Shown piece after piece: positions 38,964-48,317 of a stretch of DNA of 64,000 nt. Position 1 is the first letter of the stretch, and each line of letters begins with the position of its first letter. The stretch is from Polynucleobacter finlandensis (lineage in GTDB: Bacteria; Pseudomonadota; Gammaproteobacteria; Burkholderiales; Burkholderiaceae): contig NZ_JACVPS010000008.1 in the NCBI RefSeq assembly GCF_018881755.1, positions 1 to 64,000 of the forward strand. The letters run 5' to 3'. The notes beneath the pieces were generated by a model. That model saw nothing but the letters and a program-made list of their open reading frames with translations, was not told the DNA's origin and made no database searches. Position numbers and translations under genes: made by a program.

Positions 38964-41900
38964 ATGAATATCTCCGAATTATGCATTCGGCGCCCAGTAA
39001 TGACGGTGTTGCTTTCTATAGCAACCGTGATTGCAGGTGCCGTTGCTTACATTAATATTCCTGTTGCAGCCCTACCAAGCTTTAACTCCCCCGTTATTTC
39101 TGTAAGCGGTAGTTTGCCTGGCGCATCGCCAGAAAACATGGCTGCCTCGGTTGCCCTACCTTTAGAAAAGGAATTCTCAACCATCGATGGTATTAAGGTC
39201 ATTAGCTCGAGTAACTTTTTGGGCACAACCAATATCACTCTGGAATTTAATAACGATAGAGATATTGATAAGGCTGCTGTAGACGTACAAGCTGCACTAT
39301 TGCGCGCACAAAAACGTTTACCAATCGAAATGACCATTCCACCGTCATATCGAAAAATTAATCCCGCAGACACGCCAGTGCTAGTGGTGCGGATGAGTTC
39401 CCCTTCAATGAATCTCTCCGACCTCAATGACTTTGCCGAAAACTTGCTCTCCCCTAATCTTTCTACGATTAGTGGTGTTGCGCAGGTTCTCGTCTATGGC
39501 GCAAAGAGGTATGCAGTTCGTGTCCGCGCCCATCCTGATGCCTTGGCCAATCGCAACCTCACCATGGATGACGTCGCAATTGCTATCAATAAAGCCAATG
39601 CAAACAGCCCAGTTGGTGTTTTAGATGGTCCGCGTCAATCGATCACTATTTATGCCAATGCGCAATTAGTCAAACCCGAAGAGTTCGCAAACCTGGTGAT
39701 TAGCCAGAAAAATGGTCTGCCGGTTTACTTGAAGGATGTAGCTGACGTTACTGAAAGCTATGAGGATGTGAAAACATGGGCAACAGCAGGTGGAGAACGC
39801 TCTATTGCAATCGCTATTTTGCGCCAACCAAGCGCCAATACTGTTCAGGTAGTTAATTCTGTTAAAGCCTTGATTCCCCAGTTGCAAAAACAAATGCCTG
39901 CATCAATCAAGCTGCAACTTCTAAATGACCGCTCGCTCTCGATTATTGAATCGATTCATGACGTCAACCTGACGCTAGCTTTAACGGTGCTATTAGTTGT
40001 CTTGGTCATCTTCTTATTCTTGAAGCATATTTCAGCAACGGTGATTCCATCAATTAGTTTGCCGATCTCCCTGATTGGCGCATTCTTCCTCCTGTACTTC
40101 TTAGGCTATAGCCTCGATAACATTTCTTTATTGGGCATTACGCTTGCCGTGGGTCTAGTAGTGGATGATGCGATCGTTGTCCTTGAGAACATCATGCGCT
40201 ATGTTGAAGAAGGCATGGATCCACTCAAAGCATCTCTTAAGGGAAGTAAAGAGGTTGGATTTACGATCATCTCGATTTCTATTTCATTGGTAGCAGTATT
40301 TATTCCACTGTTTTTTATGGCGGGCCCGATCGGTCTGCTCTTTAGAGAATTTGCTGTAGTCGTTTCACTGTCTATTTTGGTATCGGCAGTTGTGTCTCTC
40401 ACCGTTGTGCCAATGCTCTGCAGTCGATTTTTACCAAAACCTGGACAACACGCCAAGGAATTTGCGATTAACAAGAAATTCGATCGCTTCTTCGATTGGA
40501 TGCTCAAGACTTACATCCACTATCTTGACTTGGCTTTAAAGAATCGCAAGAAGGTCTTAATCGGGGCATTCGCCACTTTCGCCATCACAATTTTTCTATT
40601 CATATACAGTCCAAAAGGCTTCTTCCCTGAAGAGGATATCGGACAAGTACTGGCTACCACGGAGGCCTCTGAAGATATTTCCTTCAAAGCCATGTTGGCA
40701 TTACAAGATCAAGCAGCTGCCTTAGTTGGCGCAGACCCTAACGTTGATAGCTTGATTTCTGTTGTTGGTGGTGGCGCAAGCTCAGGAACCAATACAGGAC
40801 GTATTTTCATCATCCTGAAAGACAAAGCTGATCGCCAAAAAATGACTAAAGTCATGGAGGGCTTGCGCGCTAGATTTAGAGAATTACCAGGCCTCCAGGT
40901 CTACATGCGTCCTGTCCAGAACTTACAGTTGGGTGGTAAGAGTAGTAAAAGTCGCTATCAATTTACCCTGCAAAGCGTTGGCTTTGAAGGCGTCAATGAA
41001 TGGGCTGATAAGTTGATGCAAAAAATGCGTGCCGATCCAATCTTCCGCGACGTCACCAGCGACTCTCAGCTCAAGGGTCTTAATGTCAAAATTGAAATCA
41101 ATCGAGAAAAGGCTGCTAATGCTGGCGTCACGATTGCGGATATACGGACCGCCCTCTACGACTCCTATGGCGAACGTCAAGTGTCTACTATCTATACACC
41201 AGTTAACACATACTATGCAATCCTTGAGACCGCAGAAGAAGATCGTCAGTATGAAAGCGATTTAAATAAAGTCTTTGTGCGTGGTCGAGCTACAGATAAA
41301 TTGGTGCCGCTGTCTAGTGTTGCTAGTTTTGTGCGTACCGTAGGTCCAACAGCAGTGAACCACCAAGGGCAGATTCCTGCAGTTACGCTTTCATTTAATC
41401 TTGCCCCAGATGTCTTCTTAGGAGATGCTACAAAGAAAATTGAAGCCTACACAAAAGAAATCGGTCTACCCCCTTCAATCATCACTAGTTATGGTGGCGA
41501 TGCCGCGGTCTTTAAAGATAATCAGTCGGGACAGATGATTTTGATTCTTTCTGCACTAGGTGTTATTTATATTCTTCTCGGTGTTTTATACGAGAGCTAC
41601 ATTCATCCACTAACGATTTTTGCCGGCTTACCCTCCGCAGCAATCGGCGCCCTAATAGCACTGAGAATCTTTGGCTTTGAGCTGACCATCATTGCTTCAA
41701 TTGGTATCTTGCTCTTAATTGGTATCGTCAAGAAGAATGCGATTTTGATGATTGACTTTGCTCTGGATGCCCAACGCAACCAGGGTATGACTCCAGAAAA
41801 AGCGATCCGAGAAGCTTGTATTTTGCGTTTCCGCCCAATCATGATGACCACCTTTGCCGCCCTCATGGGCGCCCTACCGATTGCCTTTGGTATTGGTGCT

Positions 41901-42062
41901 GGTGCAGAGTTACGTCAACCGCTTGGTATTAGCGTGGCTGGAGGTTTGATCTTCTCGCAGTTTGTGACACTGATCGTTACTCCTGTGATTTATCTTTACC
42001 TTGATAAGTATGCAGGCAATGGCCCAATGGAAATTCCCGCTTCTGTTCTCGAGGGAACCTAA
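38964..42062 (+). CDS. RND multidrug efflux pump (HAE-1 family)
   Basis: A 1032-residue inner-membrane proton antiporter with two pseudo-repeats of six helices and two large periplasmic loops. It has the N-terminal MNISELCIRRPVMTVLLSI, the helix 4 motif GITLAVGLVVDDAIVVLENI with the paired Asp of the proton relay, and helix 10-11 GIVKKNAILMIDFAL. Closest by motif to the MdtB/AcrB-like hydrophobic/amphiphilic group; substrates cannot be predicted. It follows the adaptor by 21 bases, and its stop overlaps the dnaQ start (TAATG). Confidence 0.92.
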   Translation: MNISELCIRRPVMTVLLSIATVIAGAVAYINIPVAALPSFNSPVISVSGSLPGASPENMAASVALPLEKEFSTIDGIKVISSSNFLGTTNITLEFNNDRDIDKAAVDVQAALLRAQKRLPIEMTIPPSYRKINPADTPVLVVRMSSPSMNLSDLNDFAENLLSPNLSTISGVAQVLVYGAKRYAVRVRAHPDALANRNLTMDDVAIAINKANANSPVGVLDGPRQSITIYANAQLVKPEEFANLVISQKNGLPVYLKDVADVTESYEDVKTWATAGGERSIAIAILRQPSANTVQVVNSVKALIPQLQKQMPASIKLQLLNDRSLSIIESIHDVNLTLALTVLLVVLVIFLFLKHISATVIPSISLPISLIGAFFLLYFLGYSLDNISLLGITLAVGLVVDDAIVVLENIMRYVEEGMDPLKASLKGSKEVGFTIISISISLVAVFIPLFFMAGPIGLLFREFAVVVSLSILVSAVVSLTVVPMLCSRFLPKPGQHAKEFAINKKFDRFFDWMLKTYIHYLDLALKNRKKVLIGAFATFAITIFLFIYSPKGFFPEEDIGQVLATTEASEDISFKAMLALQDQAAALVGADPNVDSLISVVGGGASSGTNTGRIFIILKDKADRQKMTKVMEGLRARFRELPGLQVYMRPVQNLQLGGKSSKSRYQFTLQSVGFEGVNEWADKLMQKMRADPIFRDVTSDSQLKGLNVKIEINREKAANAGVTIADIRTALYDSYGERQVSTIYTPVNTYYAILETAEEDRQYESDLNKVFVRGRATDKLVPLSSVASFVRTVGPTAVNHQGQIPAVTLSFNLAPDVFLGDATKKIEAYTKEIGLPPSIITSYGGDAAVFKDNQSGQMILILSALGVIYILLGVLYESYIHPLTIFAGLPSAAIGALIALRIFGFELTIIASIGILLLIGIVKKNAILMIDFALDAQRNQGMTPEKAIREACILRFRPIMMTTFAALMGALPIAFGIGAGAELRQPLGISVAGGLIFSQFVTLIVTPVIYLYLDKYAGNGPMEIPASVLEGT

Positions 42063-42775
42063 TGCGCCAAGTTATTCTGGATACGGAAACCACTGGATTA
42101 AATCCAGCTACTGGTGATCGCATTATTGAAATTGGTTGTGTAGAGATGGTGGGTCGTCGCCTTACTGACCGAACCTTTCATTACTACATTAATCCAGAGC
42201 GCGATATTGATGCTGGTGCTTTTGCTGTTCATGGTTTATCGCGAGATTTTCTGTCTGATAAACCGATCTTCGCCAGCATTATTGAAGAGTTAATTGAATT
42301 TGTTGATGGCGCAGAAATCGTGATTCATAACGCAGCCTTTGACTTAGGCTTCTTAGATAATGAGTTCACCCTGCTAAAGCGCCCTCCCTTTAGGGGTCTT
42401 GCTGCAAAAATCACCGATACATTGCTAGATGCACGCCAGATGTTCCCGGGCAAACGTAATTCTTTGGATGCGTTGTGCGATCGTTTTGCCATTAGCAATA
42501 AGCATAGGACTTTGCACGGCGCTTTATTAGACGCGCAGCTATTGGCGGAAGTCTATCTCTCAATGACTAGGGGTCAAGAGGATCTGACAATTGATTTGGT
42601 CGACTACACCGTTAATACTGACGCAATGGGACACACCAAAGCCTTGCCAAGCAAGCTCAAGCTTTTAAAGGCAAGCGCCGAAGAGTGTGCAAGTCATGAA
42701 AAAATTCTGCTGGAGATTATTAAAGCAAGTAAAAAGGACTCCGTTTGGAGTCCTTCTATTCAAGCGAGCAACTAA
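42062..42775 (+). CDS. dnaQ: DNA polymerase III epsilon subunit (proofreading exonuclease)
   Basis: A 237-residue 3'-5' exonuclease of the DEDDh type. Exo I has D7 and E9 (LDTETTGL), Exo II is around VIHNAAFDLGFLDNE, and Exo III is around HGALLDAQLLAEVYL (H and D). A C-terminal segment for binding the polymerase alpha subunit follows. It is translationally coupled to the RND pump by TAATG, so correct dnaQ expression may depend on efflux-operon transcription or on an internal promoter. The 3' end holds an intrinsic terminator for the convergent gene. Confidence 0.95.
   Translation: MRQVILDTETTGLNPATGDRIIEIGCVEMVGRRLTDRTFHYYINPERDIDAGAFAVHGLSRDFLSDKPIFASIIEELIEFVDGAEIVIHNAAFDLGFLDNEFTLLKRPPFRGLAAKITDTLLDARQMFPGKRNSLDALCDRFAISNKHRTLHGALLDAQLLAEVYLSMTRGQEDLTIDLVDYTVNTDAMGHTKALPSKLKLLKASAEECASHEKILLEIIKASKKDSVWSPSIQASN
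42731..42755 (-). terminator. Terminator of the tartrate dehydrogenase-like gene, inside the dnaQ 3' end
   Basis: AAGGACTCC (42734-42742) pairs with GGAGTCCTT (42747-42755) around GTTT. On the minus strand it is followed by TTTTTACTT. It stands 43 bases after the minus-strand gene's stop but within the coding sequence of dnaQ. Confidence 0.75.
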
Positions 42776-42797
42776 AGAAATCAACCAAAGCGCAACC

Positions 42798-43889
42798 TTA
42801 AATTGCCGCTGCGATTGCCTTACCAAGATCGTCAGTCTTAGCTGTTCCACCAACATCAGGTGTCAATGGAGCATGCCCAGGACCAGCAGCAAGGGTCTTT
42901 TCAATAGCAGTAAAGATTGCCTTGCCAGCCTCTGGGTAACCCAAGTGATCCAACATCATGGAGCCACTCCAAATTTGACCAATTGGGTTAGCAATCATCT
43001 TGCCGTAGATATCTGGTGCAGAGCCGTGAACTGGCTCAAAGAGTGATGGGAACTTGCCTTCTGGGTTAATGCTGCCAGATGGGGCTACGGCAATCGTACC
43101 GGTACATGCAGGACCCAAGTCAGACAAAATATCGCCAAACAAATTACTGGCCACAACCACATCAAAACGATCTGGATTCATAACGAAATGCGCTGCCAAG
43201 ATATCGATGTGGTATTTATCAGTCCGAATATCGGCAAACTTCTTGGACATGGCTTCAACACGCTCGTCCCAATATGGCATGGTGATTGCAATACCATTGG
43301 ACTTGGTTGCCGAAGTAACATGCTTTTTAGGACGGCTCTGAGCAAGATCAAAAGCGTATTGCAAAATACGATCGACACCTTGACGAGTAAAAATGGATTC
43401 TTGAATCACAAACTCACGGTCAGTATCAGGGAACATTTTTCCACCGACGCTGGAGTACTCGCCTTCAGTGTTCTCGCGAACCACAAAGAAATCAATATCA
43501 CCAGGCTTGCGATTGGCCAATGGGCAAGGAATGCCAGGCAATAAACGCACTGGGCGCAAATTCACATACTGATCAAATCCACGACGGAACTGAATCAAAC
43601 TGCCCCACAAAGAAACGTGGTCGGGCAAGATGTCCGGCATACCAACTGCACCAAAATAAATGGCGTCGTATTTCATGAGGGTGTCAAACCAGTCATCCGG
43701 CATCATCTTGCCGTGCTTAAGGTAGTAGTCACAGCTTGCAAAATCAAAATGATCAAATTGCATGCCAATGCCGAACTTACTGCTGGCCGCTTCTAATGCG
43801 CGCACGCCTTCAGGCATCACTTCTTTACCAATGCCGTCACCAGCGATAACGGCAATCTTAGGATTTTTAACGATCTTTTGTGCTTTCAT
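42798..43889 (-). CDS. ttuC: Tartrate dehydrogenase/decarboxylase-like (isocitrate/isopropylmalate dehydrogenase family)
   Basis: A 363-residue NAD-dependent beta-decarboxylating dehydrogenase. Motifs are IAVIAGDGIGKEVMPEGVRAL (about 13-33), GAVGMPDILPDHVSLWGSL (the TtuC/D-malate type segment rather than the LeuB segment), FFVVRENTEGEYSSVGG, the metal-binding ASNLFGDILSDL, and FEPVHGSAPDIYGK. Substrate may be tartrate, D-malate or a related 2-hydroxyacid; sequence favours the tartrate/D-malate clade. Monocistronic with its own terminator, convergent with dnaQ. Confidence 0.85.
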   Translation of the reverse strand: MKAQKIVKNPKIAVIAGDGIGKEVMPEGVRALEAASSKFGIGMQFDHFDFASCDYYLKHGKMMPDDWFDTLMKYDAIYFGAVGMPDILPDHVSLWGSLIQFRRGFDQYVNLRPVRLLPGIPCPLANRKPGDIDFFVVRENTEGEYSSVGGKMFPDTDREFVIQESIFTRQGVDRILQYAFDLAQSRPKKHVTSATKSNGIAITMPYWDERVEAMSKKFADIRTDKYHIDILAAHFVMNPDRFDVVVASNLFGDILSDLGPACTGTIAVAPSGSINPEGKFPSLFEPVHGSAPDIYGKMIANPIGQIWSGSMMLDHLGYPEAGKAIFTAIEKTLAAGPGHAPLTPDVGGTAKTDDLGKAIAAAI

Positions 43890-43951
43890 GGTGTTTCAGT
43901 CTCTTGAATAGATTGTTCTAATGGATCTAGTGATTTTACTAGCTTTATGTA

Positions 43952-44611
43952 TTAACTAATGGCCCGGCGAATCTCGTCAGCCTTGGGCTTTTCGCCTTGA
44001 ATGGACTCGCTGTCATGCTCGGTAGTGTTCTCAATGGTTTCAGGAACAGCCTCTTGCATTCGAATATTGTCTTTTGGGCAGATTGGCGCTCCATAGCTGG
44101 CCCATTTTTTTAGCAAAGTCACCTCATAGCCACATTGAGCACACTTAGCCTTGCTACGACTGGCATTACTCGGTCTTGGGGGCGGGAACACAATGGCTTG
44201 ATGGGGATATGGTCCAAGTTCCTGGCTAATCATCATCAACTTGACCACTAATTCTTCGGTGGCATGTGCCATCCGCGCCGGACCCTCAAGTCCAACTGTT
44301 TGCGCAATGCCTTTGAAATCCTCGCCGTGCCCACTAAAGCAATCATCTACTGCATGGCAAAGCTCATGGACTAGGGTGTCGAGTAACTGCACTGGATCAT
44401 CGAGCTTAGGGGAGATGAAGATCTCATTCACGCCACCGCCAGAACGCTCACGTGGCCAACATTGGCCCAATGTCGTTCTAGGACTGCTGGAAGCAGGAAA
44501 TCCACAAGACACTCGAACCGGAGGAATGGCATAACCAGCCTTTGAAAATACAGGCTCTAGATGCCTTATAGCGTCTTCAAGCCAGGCTTCACGTACAGAA
44601 TGTTGCTTCAT
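43952..44611 (-). CDS. SprT-like zinc metalloprotease-fold protein
   Basis: A 219-residue protein of the SprT/Spartan-like family. The zincin motif HELCHAVDD has H82, E83 and H86; the third ligand is probably in FSGHGEDF. A C-terminal zinc ribbon (CAQCGYEVTLLKKW...APICP) follows, then an acidic tail. Eukaryotic Spartan cleaves DNA-protein cross-links; the bacterial role is not established. It is 62 bases upstream of the dehydrogenase-like gene on the minus strand and divergent from the amidase. Confidence 0.85.
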   Translation of the reverse strand: MKQHSVREAWLEDAIRHLEPVFSKAGYAIPPVRVSCGFPASSSPRTTLGQCWPRERSGGGVNEIFISPKLDDPVQLLDTLVHELCHAVDDCFSGHGEDFKGIAQTVGLEGPARMAHATEELVVKLMMISQELGPYPHQAIVFPPPRPSNASRSKAKCAQCGYEVTLLKKWASYGAPICPKDNIRMQEAVPETIENTTEHDSESIQGEKPKADEIRRAIS

Positions 44612-44680
44612 ATTGCGTATTTCTAGGAGTTATCAAAATGGTGAATTGCGATCATACGCCACCAAAAGTAGAATGGGCTT

Positions 44681-45991
44681 ATGAAAGATCTGGAAAGCCT
44701 TAGCGCATCACAAGCAGTTCAAGCCCTTGCAAAAAGAGAGATTAAGGCCACAGACCTCTTGCTTGCCTGTCTAGATCGTATTGGCCAGCGAGAAAGCACT
44801 GTTAAAGCCTGGGTTAGCCTAGGCAAAGAGAATGCCCTAGCCCGAGCCAGAGAGCTTGATAAAGGCGCCATTAGAGGGCTTTTGCATGGCCTACCAATTG
44901 GCGTCAAAGATCTATACGACACCTTTGACCTCCCTACCTCCTACGGCTCTCCAATCTACACCAATCACTACCCTGCTACCGATGCTGTTTCGGTAGCGCT
45001 GATGCGCCAAGCCGGCGGAATCATTCTTGGCAAAACCGTCACTACTGAATTTGCGGCATTTAAGAGTGCTGCCACCTCAAATCCACACAACCCTTTACAT
45101 ACCCCTGGTGGCTCTTCAAGCGGATCTGCAGCAGCAGTAGCGGACTTCATGGTGCCGCTTGCTACTGGTAGCCAAACTGCAGGATCTATTATTCGCCCCG
45201 CTTCATTCTGTGGCGTGGTCGGCTACAAGCCGAGCTTCGGAAAAATCAGTACCGCCGGTGTCAAAAGCCTATCCCCAATACAAGATACCTTGGGTTGCTT
45301 TGGCAGGAGTATTGGTGATGTTGCTTTAGGCGTCGCTGCAATGAGTGGCGATCATGCGCTTGCAAAGATTGAAGATCTTCACAATAAGCCACGCATTGCC
45401 ATTTGCAAGACTCCAGATTGGGCGCTTGCTCAAAAGGAAACGGCTGCTGCTCTTGCAGTAGCGAGATTTGCCGCAGAAGCGATTGCCAAAGGCAGCGTTG
45501 GCGACTTGAAGCTGCCACCAATATTTAATCAATACTCACAAACTCAAGCGCGCATCATGGCAGCAGAAATGTCACGCAGCTTAACGTTCGAGCGTGTTCG
45601 CTTTCCGAAGAAAATCAGTCCACAGCTAGCTAAGCAGTTAAACGATGGTGCGGCAATCTCTTATGAGCAATACACAAAAGATCTTTTGCTGCATCAAGAA
45701 GCACACGCTGCAATACAGCTGATATTTAGCAAAGAGCTGGACCTCATCATTGCGCCTAGTGCGATTGGTGAGGCGCCTGGGTCAAAAGAAACTACTGGAG
45801 ATCCCATCTTCTGTAGAGGCTGGACTTTACTTGGTCTGCCCTGCATTAATCTGAACATCACTAGCGGCTCTAATGGAATGCCGGTAGGAGTGCAACTGAT
45901 TGCAGGTCCAGGTAAAGATCATTTCTTATTAAGTGCCGCAAGAGTCTTTGCACGCTCACTGTCCGATCCCGTCACACGGGATCAGGCTTAA
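44681..45991 (+). CDS. Amidase signature family hydrolase
   Basis: A 436-residue amidase with the Ser-cis-Ser-Lys triad visible: K76 (PIGVKDLYD), S145 (GGSSSGS) and nucleophile S169 (SQTAGSIIRPAS). The QTAGSIIRPA form, with T and A before G, differs from the GTDTGGSIR of GatA and fits the branch of uncharacterised environmental amidases. Substrate unknown. A TctC binding protein lies convergent 22 bases away, and the pair may mark an organic-acid or amide catabolic locus. The last codons form a GATCCCG/CGGGATC palindrome. Confidence 0.88.
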   Translation: MKDLESLSASQAVQALAKREIKATDLLLACLDRIGQRESTVKAWVSLGKENALARARELDKGAIRGLLHGLPIGVKDLYDTFDLPTSYGSPIYTNHYPATDAVSVALMRQAGGIILGKTVTTEFAAFKSAATSNPHNPLHTPGGSSSGSAAAVADFMVPLATGSQTAGSIIRPASFCGVVGYKPSFGKISTAGVKSLSPIQDTLGCFGRSIGDVALGVAAMSGDHALAKIEDLHNKPRIAICKTPDWALAQKETAAALAVARFAAEAIAKGSVGDLKLPPIFNQYSQTQARIMAAEMSRSLTFERVRFPKKISPQLAKQLNDGAAISYEQYTKDLLLHQEAHAAIQLIFSKELDLIIAPSAIGEAPGSKETTGDPIFCRGWTLLGLPCINLNITSGSNGMPVGVQLIAGPGKDHFLLSAARVFARSLSDPVTRDQA

Positions 45992-46013
45992 TAATTCTAG
46001 TTTTAACTGATAA

Positions 46014-46991
46014 CTAATCGAGAGTGATGTGCGCTGATTTAATTGCCTTATTCCAAAATGGCAATTCTTTCTTGAGCAAAGCATCCGTTGCTGCAGGCGT
46101 CAGATAACGCAATTCAACACCGGCAGTATCAGCACGCTCTTTCACTTCCGGTAACGCCAAACTTGCTTTTACAGAATCTGTTAATTTTGTAATGACTGGT
46201 GCGGGCGTACCTGTTGGAGCATATAAGGCAACCCATGACTCTAGTTGGAAAGTTGGCAATCCCGCCTCGGCAGTAGTTGGAACATTGGGCATGCCAGGGT
46301 GACGCGTCTTACCAGTAACAGCCAATGCTTTGAGTTTGCCACTCTGCACATGTTGCATCACTGACGGTGGCGTAGTGATGAATACCTGAACCTGACCAGC
46401 AAGAACATCTTGTACTGCAGGGCCTGAGCCCTTGTAAGGAACGTGCACTATCTCAACACCAGTAATTTGTTTGAAGATTTCAGTGCCAATATGAGATACC
46501 GAGCCATTACCTTGAGATGCATAGTTCAACTTACCGGGATTCGCTTTGGCGTAGGCAATAAATTCTTTGAGATTGTTGACTGGTACTGATGGGTGCACTG
46601 CAATCACATTCGTAGAAACAGTCAGCAGTGCAATGGGTGAAAAATCCTTAATGGGATCCCATGGCAATTTATCCATCAATGCAGGGTTGCCAACATGGTA
46701 ACCAGAGTATGAGATCAATAAGGTATAGCCATCAGGTTTAGCCTTAGCCACGTATTGGTAAGCAGTATTACCACTGGCCCCTGGCTTGTTATCCACAATT
46801 ACTGGCTGACCAATCACTCTCGTTAAAGGCTCGCTTAATAAACGCGCAGAAGTATCCACTAAACCACCCGGAGGATTTGGCACGACCAATACGATCGGAT
46901 GCTCTGGAAAGGTTTGTGCATGTGTGATGCTAAAACTTAATGCAATAGCAGCAAGTGCAAAAAACTTTTGAATGGTTTGGTGGATTTTCAT
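46014..46991 (-). CDS. TctC (Bug) family periplasmic solute-binding protein, copy 1
   Basis: A 325-residue Sec-exported binding protein (signal about 1-25, cut after THA). It has the Bug motifs PNPPGGLVDTSARLLSEPL, KPGASGNTAYQYVAKAKPDGYTL, NYASQGNGSVSHIGTEIFK and VPYKGSGPAVQDVLAGQV. Such proteins bind carboxylates or other small organics for TctAB transporters or for sensing, but no tctA/tctB is nearby, as is common for orphan Bug proteins. The second ATG (46991) has AAGGA at better spacing than the first (46997). It follows the old yellow enzyme gene on the same strand. Confidence 0.92.
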   Translation of the reverse strand: MKIHQTIQKFFALAAIALSFSITHAQTFPEHPIVLVVPNPPGGLVDTSARLLSEPLTRVIGQPVIVDNKPGASGNTAYQYVAKAKPDGYTLLISYSGYHVGNPALMDKLPWDPIKDFSPIALLTVSTNVIAVHPSVPVNNLKEFIAYAKANPGKLNYASQGNGSVSHIGTEIFKQITGVEIVHVPYKGSGPAVQDVLAGQVQVFITTPPSVMQHVQSGKLKALAVTGKTRHPGMPNVPTTAEAGLPTFQLESWVALYAPTGTPAPVITKLTDSVKASLALPEVKERADTAGVELRYLTPAATDALLKKELPFWNKAIKSAHITLD

Positions 46992-47023
46992 ATTCATCCT
47001 TGTGAATTTGATTTCTGATGTCT

Positions 47024-48145
47024 CTATCTCTGCCCAACTTTAACATCACCAAAGACTGCTTGTGCTTCCCGCGGCAAGCAACGCCAATAGCGCTCATGAG
47101 AGCTCACCACACCATCTAATGCTGCTGCAGCCTCCCAAGCCCAGCGAGGTTTGTACAAGAAGGCACGTGCTAATGCAATTAAATCTGCATCACCCTTCTC
47201 TAAAATTGCTTCGGCCTGATGAGGGTCGGTAATGAGGCCAACAGTCATCGTTGGTAGACCAGATTTGTCTTTCACGATCTTGGCAAAAGGTACTTGATAG
47301 TTTGGTCCAATCGCAATTTTTTGCTTTGGTGAAATACCACCAGAGGAGATGTGAACGAAATCACAGCCAATGGGTTTTAACTGAGCAGCAAACTCTGCTG
47401 TTTCTTCTGGCGTCCAACCACCCTCCATCCAATCACTCGCTGAAATTCGAATACCCAAGACACCTTTATAAGCAGCGCGCACTGCTTTGAATAACTCCAA
47501 AGGAAAGCGAATCCGATTTTCAAATGAACCACCGTACTCATCAGTGCGTTGATTGGCAATGGGCGATAAGAACTGGTGCAATAAATATCCATGAGCCCCG
47601 TGCAATTCAATACCATCTATGCCAACTCGGTCAGCTCGTTGGGCAGACTCTACAAACGCTTGAATCAAACTACTCAACTCTGCTTTAGAGAGTTCATGGG
47701 GCAAACGCTCTCCATCCAATTGAGGAATAGCAGAAGGTGCTTCCATTTCCCAGCCGCCTTGATCAACAGCCAGTAGTTGACCGCCATTCCAAGGGGTTGC
47801 ACTGGAGGCTTTGCGTCCAGCATGTGCCAACTGAATAAATACTGGGGTGGCAGGCGCTAATTTACGGGCTCGAGTGAGTTTGTCTTTCAAGGCAGCCTCG
47901 GTGCGGTCATCCCACAATCCAAGACAGGCTGGCGTAATACGGCCCTCAGGGGTTACGCCAGTCGCTTCAATAATGAATAGAGCAGCACCGCTATTGAGCA
48001 AATTACCCCAGTGCATTAAATGCCAGTCAGTTGCCTCGCCATTAACGGCGGCGTATTGGCACATCGGCGCAACCACAATACGATTAGCCAGCTTCAACGG
48101 CCCATTAGGGGAATTGAGGGTGTAGCTTGAAAATAATAAACTCAT
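47024..48145 (-). CDS. Old yellow enzyme family NADH:flavin oxidoreductase (YqjM-like)
   Basis: A 373-residue FMN-dependent ene-reductase that reduces activated C=C bonds. The YqjM-type features are APMCQYAA with its redox-tuning Cys, the catalytic pair in HGAHGYLLHQFLSP, NQRTDEYGGSFENR, and the FMN loops GLITDPHQAEAIL and ALARAFLYKPRWAW. A start 11 codons earlier is open, but ATG at 48145 has AGAGG at good spacing. It probably forms an operon with the downstream TctC. Substrate not predictable. Confidence 0.9.
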   Translation of the reverse strand: MSLLFSSYTLNSPNGPLKLANRIVVAPMCQYAAVNGEATDWHLMHWGNLLNSGAALFIIEATGVTPEGRITPACLGLWDDRTEAALKDKLTRARKLAPATPVFIQLAHAGRKASSATPWNGGQLLAVDQGGWEMEAPSAIPQLDGERLPHELSKAELSSLIQAFVESAQRADRVGIDGIELHGAHGYLLHQFLSPIANQRTDEYGGSFENRIRFPLELFKAVRAAYKGVLGIRISASDWMEGGWTPEETAEFAAQLKPIGCDFVHISSGGISPKQKIAIGPNYQVPFAKIVKDKSGLPTMTVGLITDPHQAEAILEKGDADLIALARAFLYKPRWAWEAAAALDGVVSSHERYWRCLPREAQAVFGDVKVGQR

Positions 48146-48317
48146 GAAATAGCCTCTTAGATGACTTCTAAACACCAAAAACAGTAGAGAAAAGCTGAAA
48201 TTCGCTTAAAGCGATAGAATACTAAAAACAAGAATATACGAGACAGCAAAGTCGTGCAGATAGGTATTCTGAGCGCCTTGGCTAGACCCCTTTAACCCTG
48301 AAAGCTATTGAATAAAT

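Noticed and set aside
45965..45983. GATCCCG/CGGGATC palindrome at the amidase 3' end as a terminator
   Set aside because: No T-tract follows the stem; it may be chance within coding sequence.
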